From Ixodes scapularis (Eukaryota > Arthropoda > Arachnida > Ixodida > Ixodidae): DNA of 64,000 nucleotides. Made by a program: the position numbers and the translations under genes. This document shows, piece by piece, positions 1 through 10,601 of the stretch. Location: NCBI RefSeq assembly GCF_016920785.2, contig NW_024609846.1, positions 107,932,831 to 107,996,830 of the forward strand, given 5' to 3'. The notes below the pieces were generated by a model. The model had not been told where the DNA came from. It made no database searches and saw nothing but the letters and a program-made list of their open reading frames with translations. Every line of letters starts with the position of its first letter. Positions within the stretch are counted from its first letter, which is position 1.

Positions 1-912
1 TTACTCTATGTTTATAAGTATTTACTTGCTTTACTGACTTTTTCTAACTGCTTCGTCTACTCCATGCCTGGAACATAAAAAGTTGGCCGGCAGCATCTTC
101 CAAATATATAGATAAATAAAATAAATATTTAAAATTTGCAACAGAGTTGGAGACCGTTGCATATTTTCGCCCTTTTTCGTCCTTAGTCTATTGTAAAGTT
201 TGTAACTGACCGTTTAAGGGAAGTTCCTGGCTGCACCAGGGCATGCAAGAGGGCCGCTCAAGATAATGATGCTTCAAGCCACTGTATATGAACAAGTTGT
301 ACAATCTATTGTTGAGAAAAGCCCAGCTCAGGAACCGTCTTACAACCGACCGTATCGTTCCACTCCTCGTGAAATTCACCCTCTAACTGCTTCTGAATGG
401 CTTACCATTTGTTTTAATTACGGTTTGTCATTGCTGTCTGGAATTACTGCCTCACTTGCCCTGTGGCATGGGCACATCGCATACATTTGCACTGATCGGA
501 TGGGGGTCAAATTATTCAGCGAGCTCAACAAGCGAGGTAAGAATGCGCACGAGCTCATGCGCACACATTAAACTCTCAGCTCACCAAGCTGGAAAATCGA
601 TGCCTGCAAGATCAGTAAGGGCCCGTGTAAAGATTTTAACATTTAAAAAAATTTGCATCTTGTAATTTTTATATTGTTTGTCTTGTCCCAAAGGATAGGA
701 AAGATCTTCCTCCAAAATGTTGCAATTCCACTAAATAATTGAAGCAAAAATCTAACTTCTTGCACCATCTGCAGCGACTACTATGGGAACCACAGCACCA
801 AGGTACACGACATCGCTTGGGGGGATAGTGCAGCATAACGCCCGCTAATGACAGCAAAGAGAGGGAGATTAAGCGTCCAAGGAGAAAGCGCACGGAAACC
901 CTCACTCCCCTG
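1..912. other. Non-coding stretch, no gene recognised
   Basis: AT-rich sequence with short open frames, the longest at 266-571 (101 codons). None shows a domain, splice-site pairing or codon pattern that I recognise. I see nothing else supportable here. Confidence 0.6.
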
Positions 913-947
913 TAGCACCCCTCTACAGCCAGAGTAGAGGGGTGCTA
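913..947. repeat. Hairpin, 14-bp perfect arms
   Basis: TAGCACCCCTCTAC at 913-926 pairs with its reverse complement at 934-947 around a 7-base loop. It has the look of a small foldback repeat. Confidence 0.8.
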
Positions 948-1282
948 GAAATACCAGTTCTCCTTTTAATTTCAGCTCTGACATGTAATTAAATCTAGCT
1001 GTTTCCCAATCTACAGCAAGGAGAAACAGGTATGGGAATCATGGCACGAAGGTTAAGTGACGAATTTGGTGGCCATTTTACAGCACCAAGGACTCTGGGA
1101 ATCTTCATCAGGTCAGATCTGTTGGACAGCGCTACACTGAGCAGCCATGCTGATAGAGCTTCGTGGCTCGTGCGAATGAACTCGTGCCTCGTGCCCGTGC
1201 GTAAAACATACCCGGCTCTAAACCAATCGCCATATTAAACCTCTTGTCTTACCGTGCTATTGTGTCACCGTTCCCTGACGCA

Positions 1283-1319
1283 ACTTGCAACACGACTTGC
1301 AACAAGTCGTGTTGCAAGT
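1283..1319. repeat. Hairpin, 16-bp perfect arms
   Basis: ACTTGCAACACGACTT at 1283-1298 pairs perfectly with 1304-1319 around the loop GCAAC. No coding sequence surrounds it. Confidence 0.85.
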
Positions 1320-2201
1320 CGGCAGGGGAGTAGGACGAACCCAAGGCGTGCTGGGCCCCACCCTGCCCAGGTGAACCGAGACAGAAATCGTGCCCATGCC
1401 ACTTCGTTCCTTGGTCGATCCCCCCTCCAAGTTGGCAGTGTAGCCTCCTCGGCGCAACCACGATAGTGAGCAGGCATTCTGTAATGGGATGAGAAAAGTG
1501 GTTAGCCATGCGAGTCACTGGTGCACGTTATAGCCCTCAGGTTGTAGTGGATGGACATTGCCCCGCTGCAACCTTCCCCGCTATCCCTCTGGTAATGCCG
1601 GCTTGATCAGGGGTGCTTGAAAACCAAGCTCACTTTTTCTTTGTTTTCTTCAGAGGAAATTCGCCATCAGCGACTCTCACCAATCAACATCCAATCTGCA
1701 TTTGCTGGGTTGTTGACGTCATTTCCTTCTCCTTAGTCGCCGTGGGAGCCCAAAAACCGCAACAGAGGGCCCCTGAATATGCTCTGCGATAAGCTTCACC
1801 AAAAAATCAAATGATGCAAGACTACACTGTAAAACCACCGGGTCTCTGCCAGATAATGCCCGATCGGTAGTTTGACACATTTTGCTCGTGCAAATTGAAG
1901 TTTTTACTGCGTAAGATTATGCGTATCAGCCACCCTCCAAACCGGATTTTTAAGGATTGTTTATACCCCAACGTAACGTCAGTGAGAGTCAGCATTCTCT
2001 GCCAAGTTTGCTGCCTGAGTAAAGCTATGCACACTAAGTAGTGTGGCTCGACCAGAAATGGCTATATGCTCTATGCGGAGAGCTCATGCCATTTGAGTCA
2101 CCTTTTTCGAATGACGCGCGTTTCATGGGGAAGCTCGTTAACACCACCCCCCTTCCCCCCCCCCCCGCCCCGCCTGCGTTCACACCACTCCGCCGCAACA
2201 A
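1320..2201. other. Non-coding stretch, no gene recognised
   Basis: Only short overlapping frames in several phases with no family resemblance. No element boundary could be defined. Confidence 0.55.
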
Positions 2202-2260
2202 TCGGGGACAGCGGGGCTTGGGCCGCCACTCCGCAGCGACCCAAGCCCTGCTGTCCCCGA
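2202..2260. repeat. Foldback, 21-bp arms, GC-rich
   Basis: Positions 2202-2222 pair with 2240-2260 with one mismatch (core GGGGACAGC / GCTGTCCCC). The flank carries a C-rich run at about 2153-2170. Confidence 0.8.
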
Positions 2261-2299
2261 CTGCACCACCGGAAAGGGAGTCCCATACCATTTAGTTCT

Positions 2300-2465
2300 G
2301 CAAAGTTTCGTCGACAACATTCAGTTTTTTTTTCTTTTTTTAGTGTTGATCGTAAAAAAAAGAAATGTTGTGAATATCGCCAAATGCCTCGACAAAACAA
2401 TATGTTCGAAAAAAAAAAAGAAAAGAAAAAGACTAGACCCGATCCCACGTCCACTTGCGTATGAA
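2300..2465 (-). mobile_element. tRNA-derived SINE relic (minus strand)
   Basis: Read on the minus strand, this starts with a decayed tRNA-like 3' half (ACGCAAGTGG, then a degenerate T-arm). A T-rich tract follows, then the tail containing TCGAGGCATTTGGCGATATT. The same order and the same tail occur on the plus strand at 24173-24305, which defines a family. Box A is not preserved here, so the copy is truncated or decayed. Confidence 0.6.
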
Positions 2466-2468
2466 GCA

Positions 2469-2566
2469 GACACCTTACACTATGCCAGGGGTGGCATAGT
2501 GTAAGGTGTCGCGAGCCGCATGCAAAGACCCGCATGCAGCTCTTTGCATGTTAAAGTGCGGCTCGC
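2469..2566. repeat. Two adjacent hairpins
   Basis: GACACCTTACACTATGCCA at 2469-2487 pairs perfectly with 2492-2510. A second hairpin follows directly, GCGAGCCGCA at 2511-2520 with TGCGGCTCGC at 2557-2566, and has an inner GCATGCAAAGA pairing. The abutting arms suggest one foldback element or a nested pair. Confidence 0.8.
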
Positions 2567-2849
2567 GTCTTCCCCCCTAACACCCCTCCCCCCTTCCCGC
2601 CTCCCTCCCAGTTACACGAGTGCTTCCCCAAAAAGAGAAATGGAACGAGTTTTAAATTGTAAGACAGGTTGGGGTTTGGTAGTCATTTGCTACTACTTCC
2701 TTACATCAGTTGAGCTGCTTTTAACTTGGATAGATTGAAAGCCACTCGAGTTTTTATTGCTCTGAACAAAAGTTGCCCCCCCCCCCCCGCCACTCTCGGA
2801 AATTTCGTGGTTTTGCTAGGCTGGGTCAGTCTGGCCACACCTGCACTGC

Positions 2850-3830
2850 GCTTAGGCCCGCTTCAGACTGGACAACTTTTCCAGCAATTTTGACTTTACT
2901 GGGGGGTTGTTCCCTAGCTTTCCCAAGATCGACACAAATTCCTGAGATTGGGTCTGGCTCGAAACGGACGAGCAACTCGAACTCTGAGACGTTTGAAGCG
3001 GCAGCAACCAATAAGGGACGCAATGTTTTCACGTGACACCCTTGTGGTGGTGATGATAACAGCTAAAGACTTTGGTTTGAAATGGACCGTTTTAGGAAAT
3101 AAACATTTCCAAAAAGATAAGTTTGTATTCTCAACGTCATTCAAAAATATAAAAACATGTTTGTAGCACGTAGCTGTGCGTCTAAATAGTGCAAAAAAAA
3201 AATCAGATTTCATGATGATGATGGCAAGTCGTAGCAATTCGGTTGCTACATGTGAACGCGGGCTGCCTGTGCTGAGACGTCAAGTTGATGAAAATCGCCC
3301 GTCTGAAGCGGGTCTGGCCAGCTTCAGACGGCAACTTTTCCAGCAATTTCGGGGTTGCTGGTGGGTTGTTCCCTGGCTTTCCCTAGATAGATATAAATTT
3401 CTGAGATGAGGCCCGGCTCAAAACGGACGAGCAACTCAAACAACTCCGAGACGTTTGAAGCGGTAGCAGTCGATCAGGGTCACAATATTTTCATGTGACA
3501 CCCCTCTGGTGGTGACGATGACAGCTAAAGGCTTGGTTCTGGTTTGAAATAGATCGTTTCCGGAAATAAACCTTTTAAAAAAATGAGACAGTACTCTCAA
3601 TGCTATTCAGATACAAAAACATTGTTTTAGCGCGTAGCTGTGCGTCTAAGTAGTGTAGCGCGTACCTGTGCGTCTAAATAGTGTAAGAAAAACAAAATTG
3701 CATGATGATGATGGCAAGTCGTAGCAATTCGGTTGCTGCGTGTGACCGCGGGCGGACCGTGTTGCTGGTGTTGCGACGTCAAGTTGCTGGACGAAATTGC
3801 CCCGCCTGCAGCGGGTTTCGCGTAGTGCGT
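2850..3830. repeat. Diverged tandem duplication, period about 470 bp
   Basis: The order 'cttcagac, cttttccagcaattt, ggttgttccct, cggacgagcaactc, gagacgtttgaagcgg, gtgacaccc, catgatgatgatggcaagtc' occurs twice, in about 2850-3310 and 3310-3830. The copies carry substitutions and small indels. No open frame is kept across both copies, so this reads as non-coding repeat sequence. Confidence 0.7.
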
Positions 3831-4450
3831 ATAGCCCTTTCAAGGCCGAGGTACACGACGGAGTGCTTATAGCTTTACTCTTGCTGCCGCATAATCTCAC
3901 GTGCGAGAAAATTTTGGCCGGCGTAGAGCAGCGTCGCTCGCGCACAGCCCCACCACTGCTTCATTCACGCTGTAGATGTTAAGGATTTAGTGCGATAGCA
4001 CGCGCATTTGACCACGAAAACGAGCGGATTCCCTTTGCATTTCGCCACATGTTCTACTCAACAGCCGACGGACGCCGAGCTAAGTTGAGCCTCGCTAAAC
4101 CCCAACGTCGTTTCGCACAAGAAATCAGAAGGTAGCGAGTGTCGGACAGACACAGGACTAAAACCGAAGCGCGCCATTTCAGGTTGCAACTTTTTTATAC
4201 ACGTGCCCTGTTGTGGGAACTTACCTTCATTCTTTGCAAAGCCCTTGGGCAGCTAGGCTTATCATATCAGCAGGCCTAACAAGCGAAGGCGATTGACGGA
4301 AGCACCGGGAGCGCCGTGCACCCACACATCGGCGATACAGGGGGCGAATGCAGACCAACTTAACACAGTTAACATACAGGCGAGCTGCTGGTCTCCGATA
4401 CTCATGTTAAAGACTCTGGAACAAAAAAGTAAGGACAGTAGCGTGCAGGG
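3831..4450. other. Non-coding stretch, no gene recognised
   Basis: Moderately CpG-rich sequence with only short frames. I see no splice-consistent exon. Confidence 0.5.
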
Positions 4451-4503
4451 AACTGAGTAGAGCAAAGCAACGGCAACTGAGTAGAGCAAAACAACGGCAA
4501 CTG
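4451..4503. repeat. 24-bp tandem repeat, two copies
   Basis: AACTGAGTAGAGCAAARCAACGGC occurs back to back at 4451 and 4475, followed by a partial third copy (AACTG). Confidence 0.85.
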
Positions 4504-5249
4504 TAGTTGCGTATCTGAGTGATTACTGTATTAAAAGAAAATAAATGTGGTTAAATTTACTAAAAAAAACCCAAAAATATATGTCTGCAAATAATTACTT
4601 TTGCGTATTAAAACTGTTTTCACTCTGTTCAAAGTTCCGACTTCGTTTCGGTTTTGTGTTTTGCAACTGTCAACGCCCGCTGCCACTGGTCATGACTTAC
4701 GATTTCTTTCGGTAAACAATTCCGTTTCTTCGCTGCCGACGGGCCTGTGCGTCTCGGCATCGAAATAAAGAAGTAAATAATTGGTGTGATGCGGGACGGG
4801 CATAGGGATCATGGGATGGGTGCCGGATAGACCAGCTCAGAGCAGCCCCGGCAGCCCCGCAAACCGCACCGACCGCACTACGTCCGCTGCGCTTGGTTTA
4901 GTAAAACAAGTGTAATGGCATCACCGTGTCGTCGTAAACGATATCGCCGATACATGGAACCTGGAAATGATACTCCAGTACCTCGGCAGACTCGTTTTAA
5001 TCGGTCAAAGAAGGCGAATACTGTAGTGCCGGATGAAAGAGACAATCCTCACCATGAAGCTGTGGTGCCCAGTGGACCAAGCACGAGTAGGCATGTCGAC
5101 CATTTCGCTCCAGAAAATGTAGATGAGAACTTCTCTGAAGCGGAACTCCTGGAAGCTGACCCCGAAACATTTGCAAGTGACGATTACACCGGAGGCATGC
5201 AAAGGCACTTGCCAGATAGGGTTCACCATAATGACAACGAAGACTCTTT

Positions 5250-5453
5250 TGAGCACGACAACGAAAGTGACTCCTCAAATGAGCATGACGAGGAAAGTGA
5301 CCCCTCTCGTGAGCAAAACGAAGAAAGCGACCCGTCTGGAAACTATGATAGGGAAAGTGACTCCACTGGCGATCACGATGAGAAATGTGACTGCTCTGGC
5401 AAGCACGATGAGGAAAGCGACTCCTCTGGTGAGCATGAGGAGGAAAGCATCAT
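5250..5453 (+). repeat. Acidic Ser/Glu/Asp repeat tract in the transposase
   Basis: The protein carries about seven 10-11 residue units of the form E(E)SDxSGxHDE, encoded by related 33-bp DNA units. The spacing is regular and the mismatches suggest expansion by replication slippage. It lies before the CxxC pairs and is probably a disordered acidic region. Confidence 0.8.
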
Positions 5454-6352
5454 GGCTTTTTTGCAAAAATTTGCTGACCAAACACTCCCCAACTTGCAGA
5501 CAACTAAAGCACAAGCAATTCTACTCATTCTGACTTATGTAGTTGCTGCTAGACTTTCCTGGAACCAGGTTGACGGACTGCTGAAACTGGTCAACGGTCT
5601 TTTCGGTTGTGAAGTCCTTCCTGCCACCAAGTACATGCTCCAAAAGCTCTGGAACTTGAAGCAAAGCCGTTTTCTCAAGTTTCATTATTTCTGCAAAACA
5701 TGTACAAGTTATTTAGGAGCAGGCTTCTTCAGCACAAAGCGAGACAAAAAATTGAAATGCGAGGTTTGCCACCAAAGCTTCACCATTGGGCAACTTGTGT
5801 CAAACGGTTCCTTTTACTTTATATTTGACATTCGCAGCCAGCTTCAGCGCGTCATAGCACAAACAAGTGAATAACTGTACAAGAGTCTTAAGGAATGGCA
5901 ATCAACGTTGCACAGCCATTACACAGACATTACAGATGGCAAACTGTACCAACGAGTAAGACAAAGCCTTGCTTTATCATGGAGCGACATCACAATGAGC
6001 TTCAATGCGGATGGGGCAGTGGCATTTAAGTCGGCTAAACATTCAATGTGGCCAATCCAACTGACTGTCAACGAACTTCCTGTGATGACTCGATGGCAGC
6101 ATATACTCCTTGGAGGACTTTGGTTTTCGAAGAAACATCCACCGTTACACTTACTCATCAAAAGTTTTGTCAAGGAGTTCAACAACATTGGCCACATCAC
6201 CTGGTGCCATGGCAGCGAGAGGATTCACTCTTTCCTCTACACCATTTTTTGTTTCGTTGACTCTCCAGCAAGAGCAGTGCTCCTAAATATGAAACAGTAT
6301 AATGGATACCAGAGCTGTTCATGGTGCATGGAGTATGGAACCCTTGTAGAAG

Positions 6353-7783
6353 GTAAGCTGTTGTCTCATAATCATGGCATGGAACTCCTCATTTGGGCAC
6401 ACATGGTCTTTAAAAGTGGCTGATACGCCTACACATGCATTCAAATTGCAGCTACGAGCACGCTGCATCTGACAACCCTCCTAAAAAACTTTCAGCCTTT
6501 CCACTCTGGTGAAGAAAGAAGACCAGCGAAGCTGTACTATGGTACAATGAAGTAATGGCCGGCTGCATGTCGGCAAGGCAGAGGGGAAAGGCTGGAAAGG
6601 TTGACACCATCTATGAGTATAGCGGCATCCAGACAACAGGCAAGCCGGTTGTTGGTTGCCGTAGCTGCATATAGATGGCGGTAGCTGTCCGGAGTATTGT
6701 GTCAACATTTGTTTGCCCGCGAAAACCATACTGAGGAAACTAGCCCTTAACAGCTCCGCTGTAAAAGGTCAAATTGGACGTTCATGTTTATACAGCTTAA
6801 GGTTGTTCCACCCAGAGCCGTGTATACAGAGAGTTTGGTCAATGGGAGGCGCTGGCAGAGCCAGGGCATGCACCAGATGCAGAAAGTGGGGCTTGGCATG
6901 CTTTCTTGACCATCTAGAAGCCTAAAAGGATCCCCTAGCGGTGGTAGCAATTAACTGTTTTAATCAAAGGTATATGTTTCTATATGGTTTTAATAAGTGC
7001 GTAACAGTAACGTGCAGCAACCTTTTGTGGTTGAAAATAGGGTGCGCGTGATGTTTCTATCATGATCATGCAGAAAGATGTAAGAAACGAATGCGCCGCT
7101 CAACTCTGTTTTGCTCGGACAGAGTTTGACCGCTCGGACGGCAGATTCCCGGCCCTCGGTGCTTGACGTACCGATTATGTCGATTGTTCCACTAGTCGCT
7201 CTCTTCCACGAGTTTGGATGACCGTGATTGAAACATCACGTGCACCATATTTTTAGTCACCAAGAGTTACTCCGATGCACTTACCAAGTTTGTTTGTAGC
7301 GACCACCGCCAGAATATTATTTCCGGCTTCTGGTTGGCCACATTCGAATTTCTGAAGATGCCCTAGAACACGCCCAGCCCGCTTTCCGCTAATGGCGGCT
7401 CCTCATTTGTCTCCTATACTTCCCAACGAATGGCCAAACTCTCTGCATATACGGCCCTGGGTCTGCCAGTATGATGGGACACTGGTTCACGCTGTAGGTG
7501 AGCAATTTCGCCAGTGCAGTACGATTGCAGTAGTGATACACAACCACATGCCGGCGTGATGCCCATCCAGATCAAAACAGGCAGGGGTCGGGCTCGGACC
7601 AAGGGTTCCTCGGTTCTGCAGCGTGAGATTTCACTCCCTGCAAGTCGAGCTGGCTGTGCGCTTTAGGCCACTCGGCCACCAATTCCCCCTAATCACCTGT
7701 CCACTTTCCACTGCACTGCTACAAAACATTGTCCTCATGTATAGGTGCTGAAGTTAACGGGTTAACTTCGCTTTGAATTTCAG
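6353..7783 (+). other. Intron of the transposase gene
   Basis: GTAAGC donor at 6353 and TTTGAATTTCAG acceptor ending at 7783. The 1.43 kb interior has no recognised coding sequence. An intron in a transposase gene shows that this copy is not a processed retrocopy. Confidence 0.85.
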
Positions 7784-9063
7784 GTACGGTGAAATTTCCC
7801 TACAGCGGTCCTGCGCAAGAACGGTCACATCAAGATGTATGCGACAACATGATAGGAGCCTGCACGCAGAGTAGGGTGGTCAATGGAGTCAATGGCCCGA
7901 CACCCTTAATTCAACTGAAGGGAATGGATCTTGTGTGGGGATTTTCGCCCGATTATATGCATGCTGTACTGGAAGGTGTGACAAGGCAACTAACAGAGCT
8001 GTGGCTAACCTGCACCACTGGACCTTTCTATATCGGAGCCCAGATAAGAGAGATCAATGCTCGCATCTGCAAGATCAGACCACCCATTGGATTTCCCCGC
8101 CTCCCCCGCCCTCTAACCGAGCGAGCATTGTGGAAAGCAAGCGAGTGGAAAGCGTTTCTTCTTTTTTATGCTTTGCCTTGCTTGTCAGACATTCTACCTC
8201 CCCAGTTTTTCAGACACTTTTCTGTGCTATCCCAAGCAGTGTTTTTGTTACTAAAAGAAGCTGTAACAGAACAAGATGTACATGCCAGTGAGGGTTTGCT
8301 CACAGAATTCGTAAGGAAATGTGCTTTGCTTTACAAAGAACCAGCAGCTACATTCAATGTGCACATTCTGTTGCATCTCCCCAAAAGTGTCCAAATGCTG
8401 GGCCCTCTCTGGGGGACCTCTACTTTCCCGTACGAGAACAAGATTGGAAGTATTCTGCGTCAAATAAGTGCTTCTAGGTATGTGCCGTATCAAATTGGAG
8501 AATGATGTGTAATGCACGCAACACTGGGATATCTCAATGAAGCGATTACGCTGCCTCCCCGCCTTAAAACTCTCTGTCGGCAGATGTTGCACACACGAAA
8601 GGAAGTGCGAGGAACAAAACCACTAGGCACATCACAAATTGAAGACCTACCTGAAAACCACTTAAACCTGCTCTCTGAAAGATTTGGCTTCTTGCCACGA
8701 ACGACTTCATATGAACGAGCCCAGATTAATGGTGTTGTGTTCAGTAGAACAAGCTATGGTCGTGCCCAGAAGACATGTTCGTGCTACTTGAAAATGAAGG
8801 ATGGCACATACTGTGTAATTCGAAAGATCCTCTCACTAGGACAAGAAACTCGGGAGCTTGCATTACTTTGCACAGAGCTCGTTGTCATAACTGAAGGCTT
8901 GGGAAGTGCAAGCTATATCGTAGAATTTGCTTGTCCACCAGGTTTTGAAAACCTTGTACTTTATTTTGCAGATGATGTATCTGCTCAATGTGTCATGGCC
9001 CAGCAAGGTCAAAAAACGTTTCTGCTTGAAATTCCAAACAGATATGAAGGACTAGCAAGCTAG

Positions 9064-10058
9064 AGCTAATTTATCAATATTGTATTTAATATAAGAGCCA
9101 TATCCAGAAACTGGAACAAGGCAATTATTGCTGAAATTCCAGTAGATATCTGAATGTGCACGATTTCCACAAGTATCAAACTAATGCAAGAAAACCACTG
9201 TACGAAGGGCCGTGGTACAGGGAGCAATGCTCATCTGTTAAGCAAACATTCCTGTTAATCTCTCGACTTTCAATTCCCATGCATTTGGCTTCAAGAAAAC
9301 AGAACTTTAGATTTAATGAGCAGTTATCATAAAAGAGCTTCAGCTGTTACAAGAGATACTACACTGTTTGTTTTGCTTAAAAATCTTTATTCCTCTGAAC
9401 TGAAACACGAGAACATGTCTTTGTTCTTAGACTGAACTACTTCCTCCTAGAATGTATGCAAGGTTCGAAGTCCTTTTATGTAGTTATGAGAGTTTCGATT
9501 AAAACTGGAAATAAACAAGCAAACACTGAAAGCAAGTGTTGCTCAAACAAGCTACTTGTACTCATGTTTTATGGGACAAACCAAACTTTGACAGTCAATG
9601 CTCCAGTTGATTGAGCCTATCGGAGAAAAAAAATTCAAATAATGAAAAGATTTAACATCAAGCACAGTGTCAGACAAAGCTAATGAAGCCACAGGAGGGA
9701 GTGGTTTCGGACGAAGCACGTGCCACAGCACAACGAAGAGAAAGCATTTGCCCTGAGCATTTGCCATTTCTTTAAGGGTGGCCAACATCCGGCTGCTTAA
9801 GCTTTATGTTATCACTGCTTTGGCGCAAACACCACAGCATCATCAAAGCGGTGACAATAGGCAGGACGAGAAGCTAGGCTGTGGTAGCCCTACACTCTCG
9901 GAGCTGGCAGATGCTCGGTGCAAGTGATATCTTGCCTCTGTGCTGCGGCATACAGGCAGTCCAATGCCACGCGCTCCTGAAGGATCGTTGGTTTTGTTCA
10001 CAAGCTAGAGTGACTAGAACAGCAGAAAACCAACACCAAAATCAAACAAGCTCCTCTT
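9064..10058. other. 3' flank of transposase, no gene seen
   Basis: AT-rich. A possible AATAAA polyadenylation signal lies near 9509 (GGAAATAAACAAGC). I searched for CACTA-like ends and did not find a convincing pair. Confidence 0.5.
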
Positions 10059-10206
10059 AGGGCCCTAATCTGGACACTTGGAGAAAAAGTCGGCGAGAAA
10101 TCTGGAGACCGTGATTGGCCGTCGCCGCACTTGACCTTGGCGCCGGCCATCATAGCCGCCGGATTTCTCGCCGACTTTCTCGCCAACTGTCCAGATTAGG
10201 GCCCCT
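10059..10206. repeat. Foldback MITE, about 148 bp
   Basis: The outer arms AGGGCCCTAATCTGGACA (10059 on) and TGTCCAGATTAGGGCCCC (ending about 10205) are inverted copies. The inner arms AGTCGGCGAGAAATC and GATTTCTCGCCGACT also pair. The interior is GC-rich and has no ORF. It lies just downstream of the BEND5-like terminal exon. Confidence 0.85.
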
Positions 10207-10434
10207 GGAATGTGACTAAAGCTCACAAAAACATACACACCTGTTTTAAAACTTAGTTTTTTCAGAACATTTTGATTTAAAAATATTTTCACGCAGGAGC
10301 AAAACCAGTCAATCACTCAATGTAAAAATGCAACACAAAAAAAAAGTGATTCTGTGGGCAACATAAACCTTAAAAAATAATGGCTTCACAAGGTTGGATG
10401 AAGCGCACAGTTCTTTTCGAAGCACCTTCAAGTG

Positions 10435-10601
10435 TCATTCAGTGCTTTGTTTAGCATCAGCTGGTGGAAAGATGTTCCTTTGGGACTTTGGGGGCCTGAG
10501 GTCGGATATCTTGCGCGAAAGGTGCACCCGCAACTTCTTGAGCCTATCCTTTTTTTCCTTGTCTTTAGCACCGCGCTTGTCAAGGTAGTGACCAAACAGT
10601 T
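10435..10601 (-). CDS. BEND5: BEND5-like terminal exon (end of BEN domain)
   Basis: Acceptor TTTTTTCTTGCAG precedes 10601 and the stop TGA is 10437-10435. With the preceding exon it reads K-ELFGHYLDKRGAKD, then a basic helical segment ending KISDLRPPK, the expected last BEN helices. The split codon (AAA G|AA) joins in phase. No clear minus-strand AATAAA was found within about 150 bp. Confidence 0.88.

Larger units (their letters stand above)
4915..9063 (+). pseudogene. EnSpm/CACTA-like (Tnp2-type) transposase, two exons, two in-frame stops
   Basis: DDE-type transposase of the CMC (EnSpm/CACTA) group, which would act on its element's ends in the nucleus. Exon 1 is 4915-6352 and exon 2 is 7784-9063. 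The donor AG|GTAAGC and the acceptor TTTCAG join in frame and complete the usual 'C-x2-C ... VEG' segment. Order: basic N-terminus, acidic repeats (about residues 115-180), a CxxC pair with a second CxxC about 30 residues on, FNADGA (first catalytic Asp, near nt 6007), a CSWC motif, SPDYMH (second Asp, nt 7951) and a Tnp2-like C-terminal segment with GPLWGTSTFP. The total of about 905 codons is normal for the family. In-frame TAA at 5872-5874 and TGA at 8503-8505 break an otherwise continuous frame, so I call a pseudogene; a sequencing or assembly error is the alternative. I could not define the element's terminal repeats. Confidence 0.85.

Noticed and set aside
266..571. 101-codon ORF near the left edge
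   Set aside because: No recognised motif, no splice context, and an overlapping frame of similar size.
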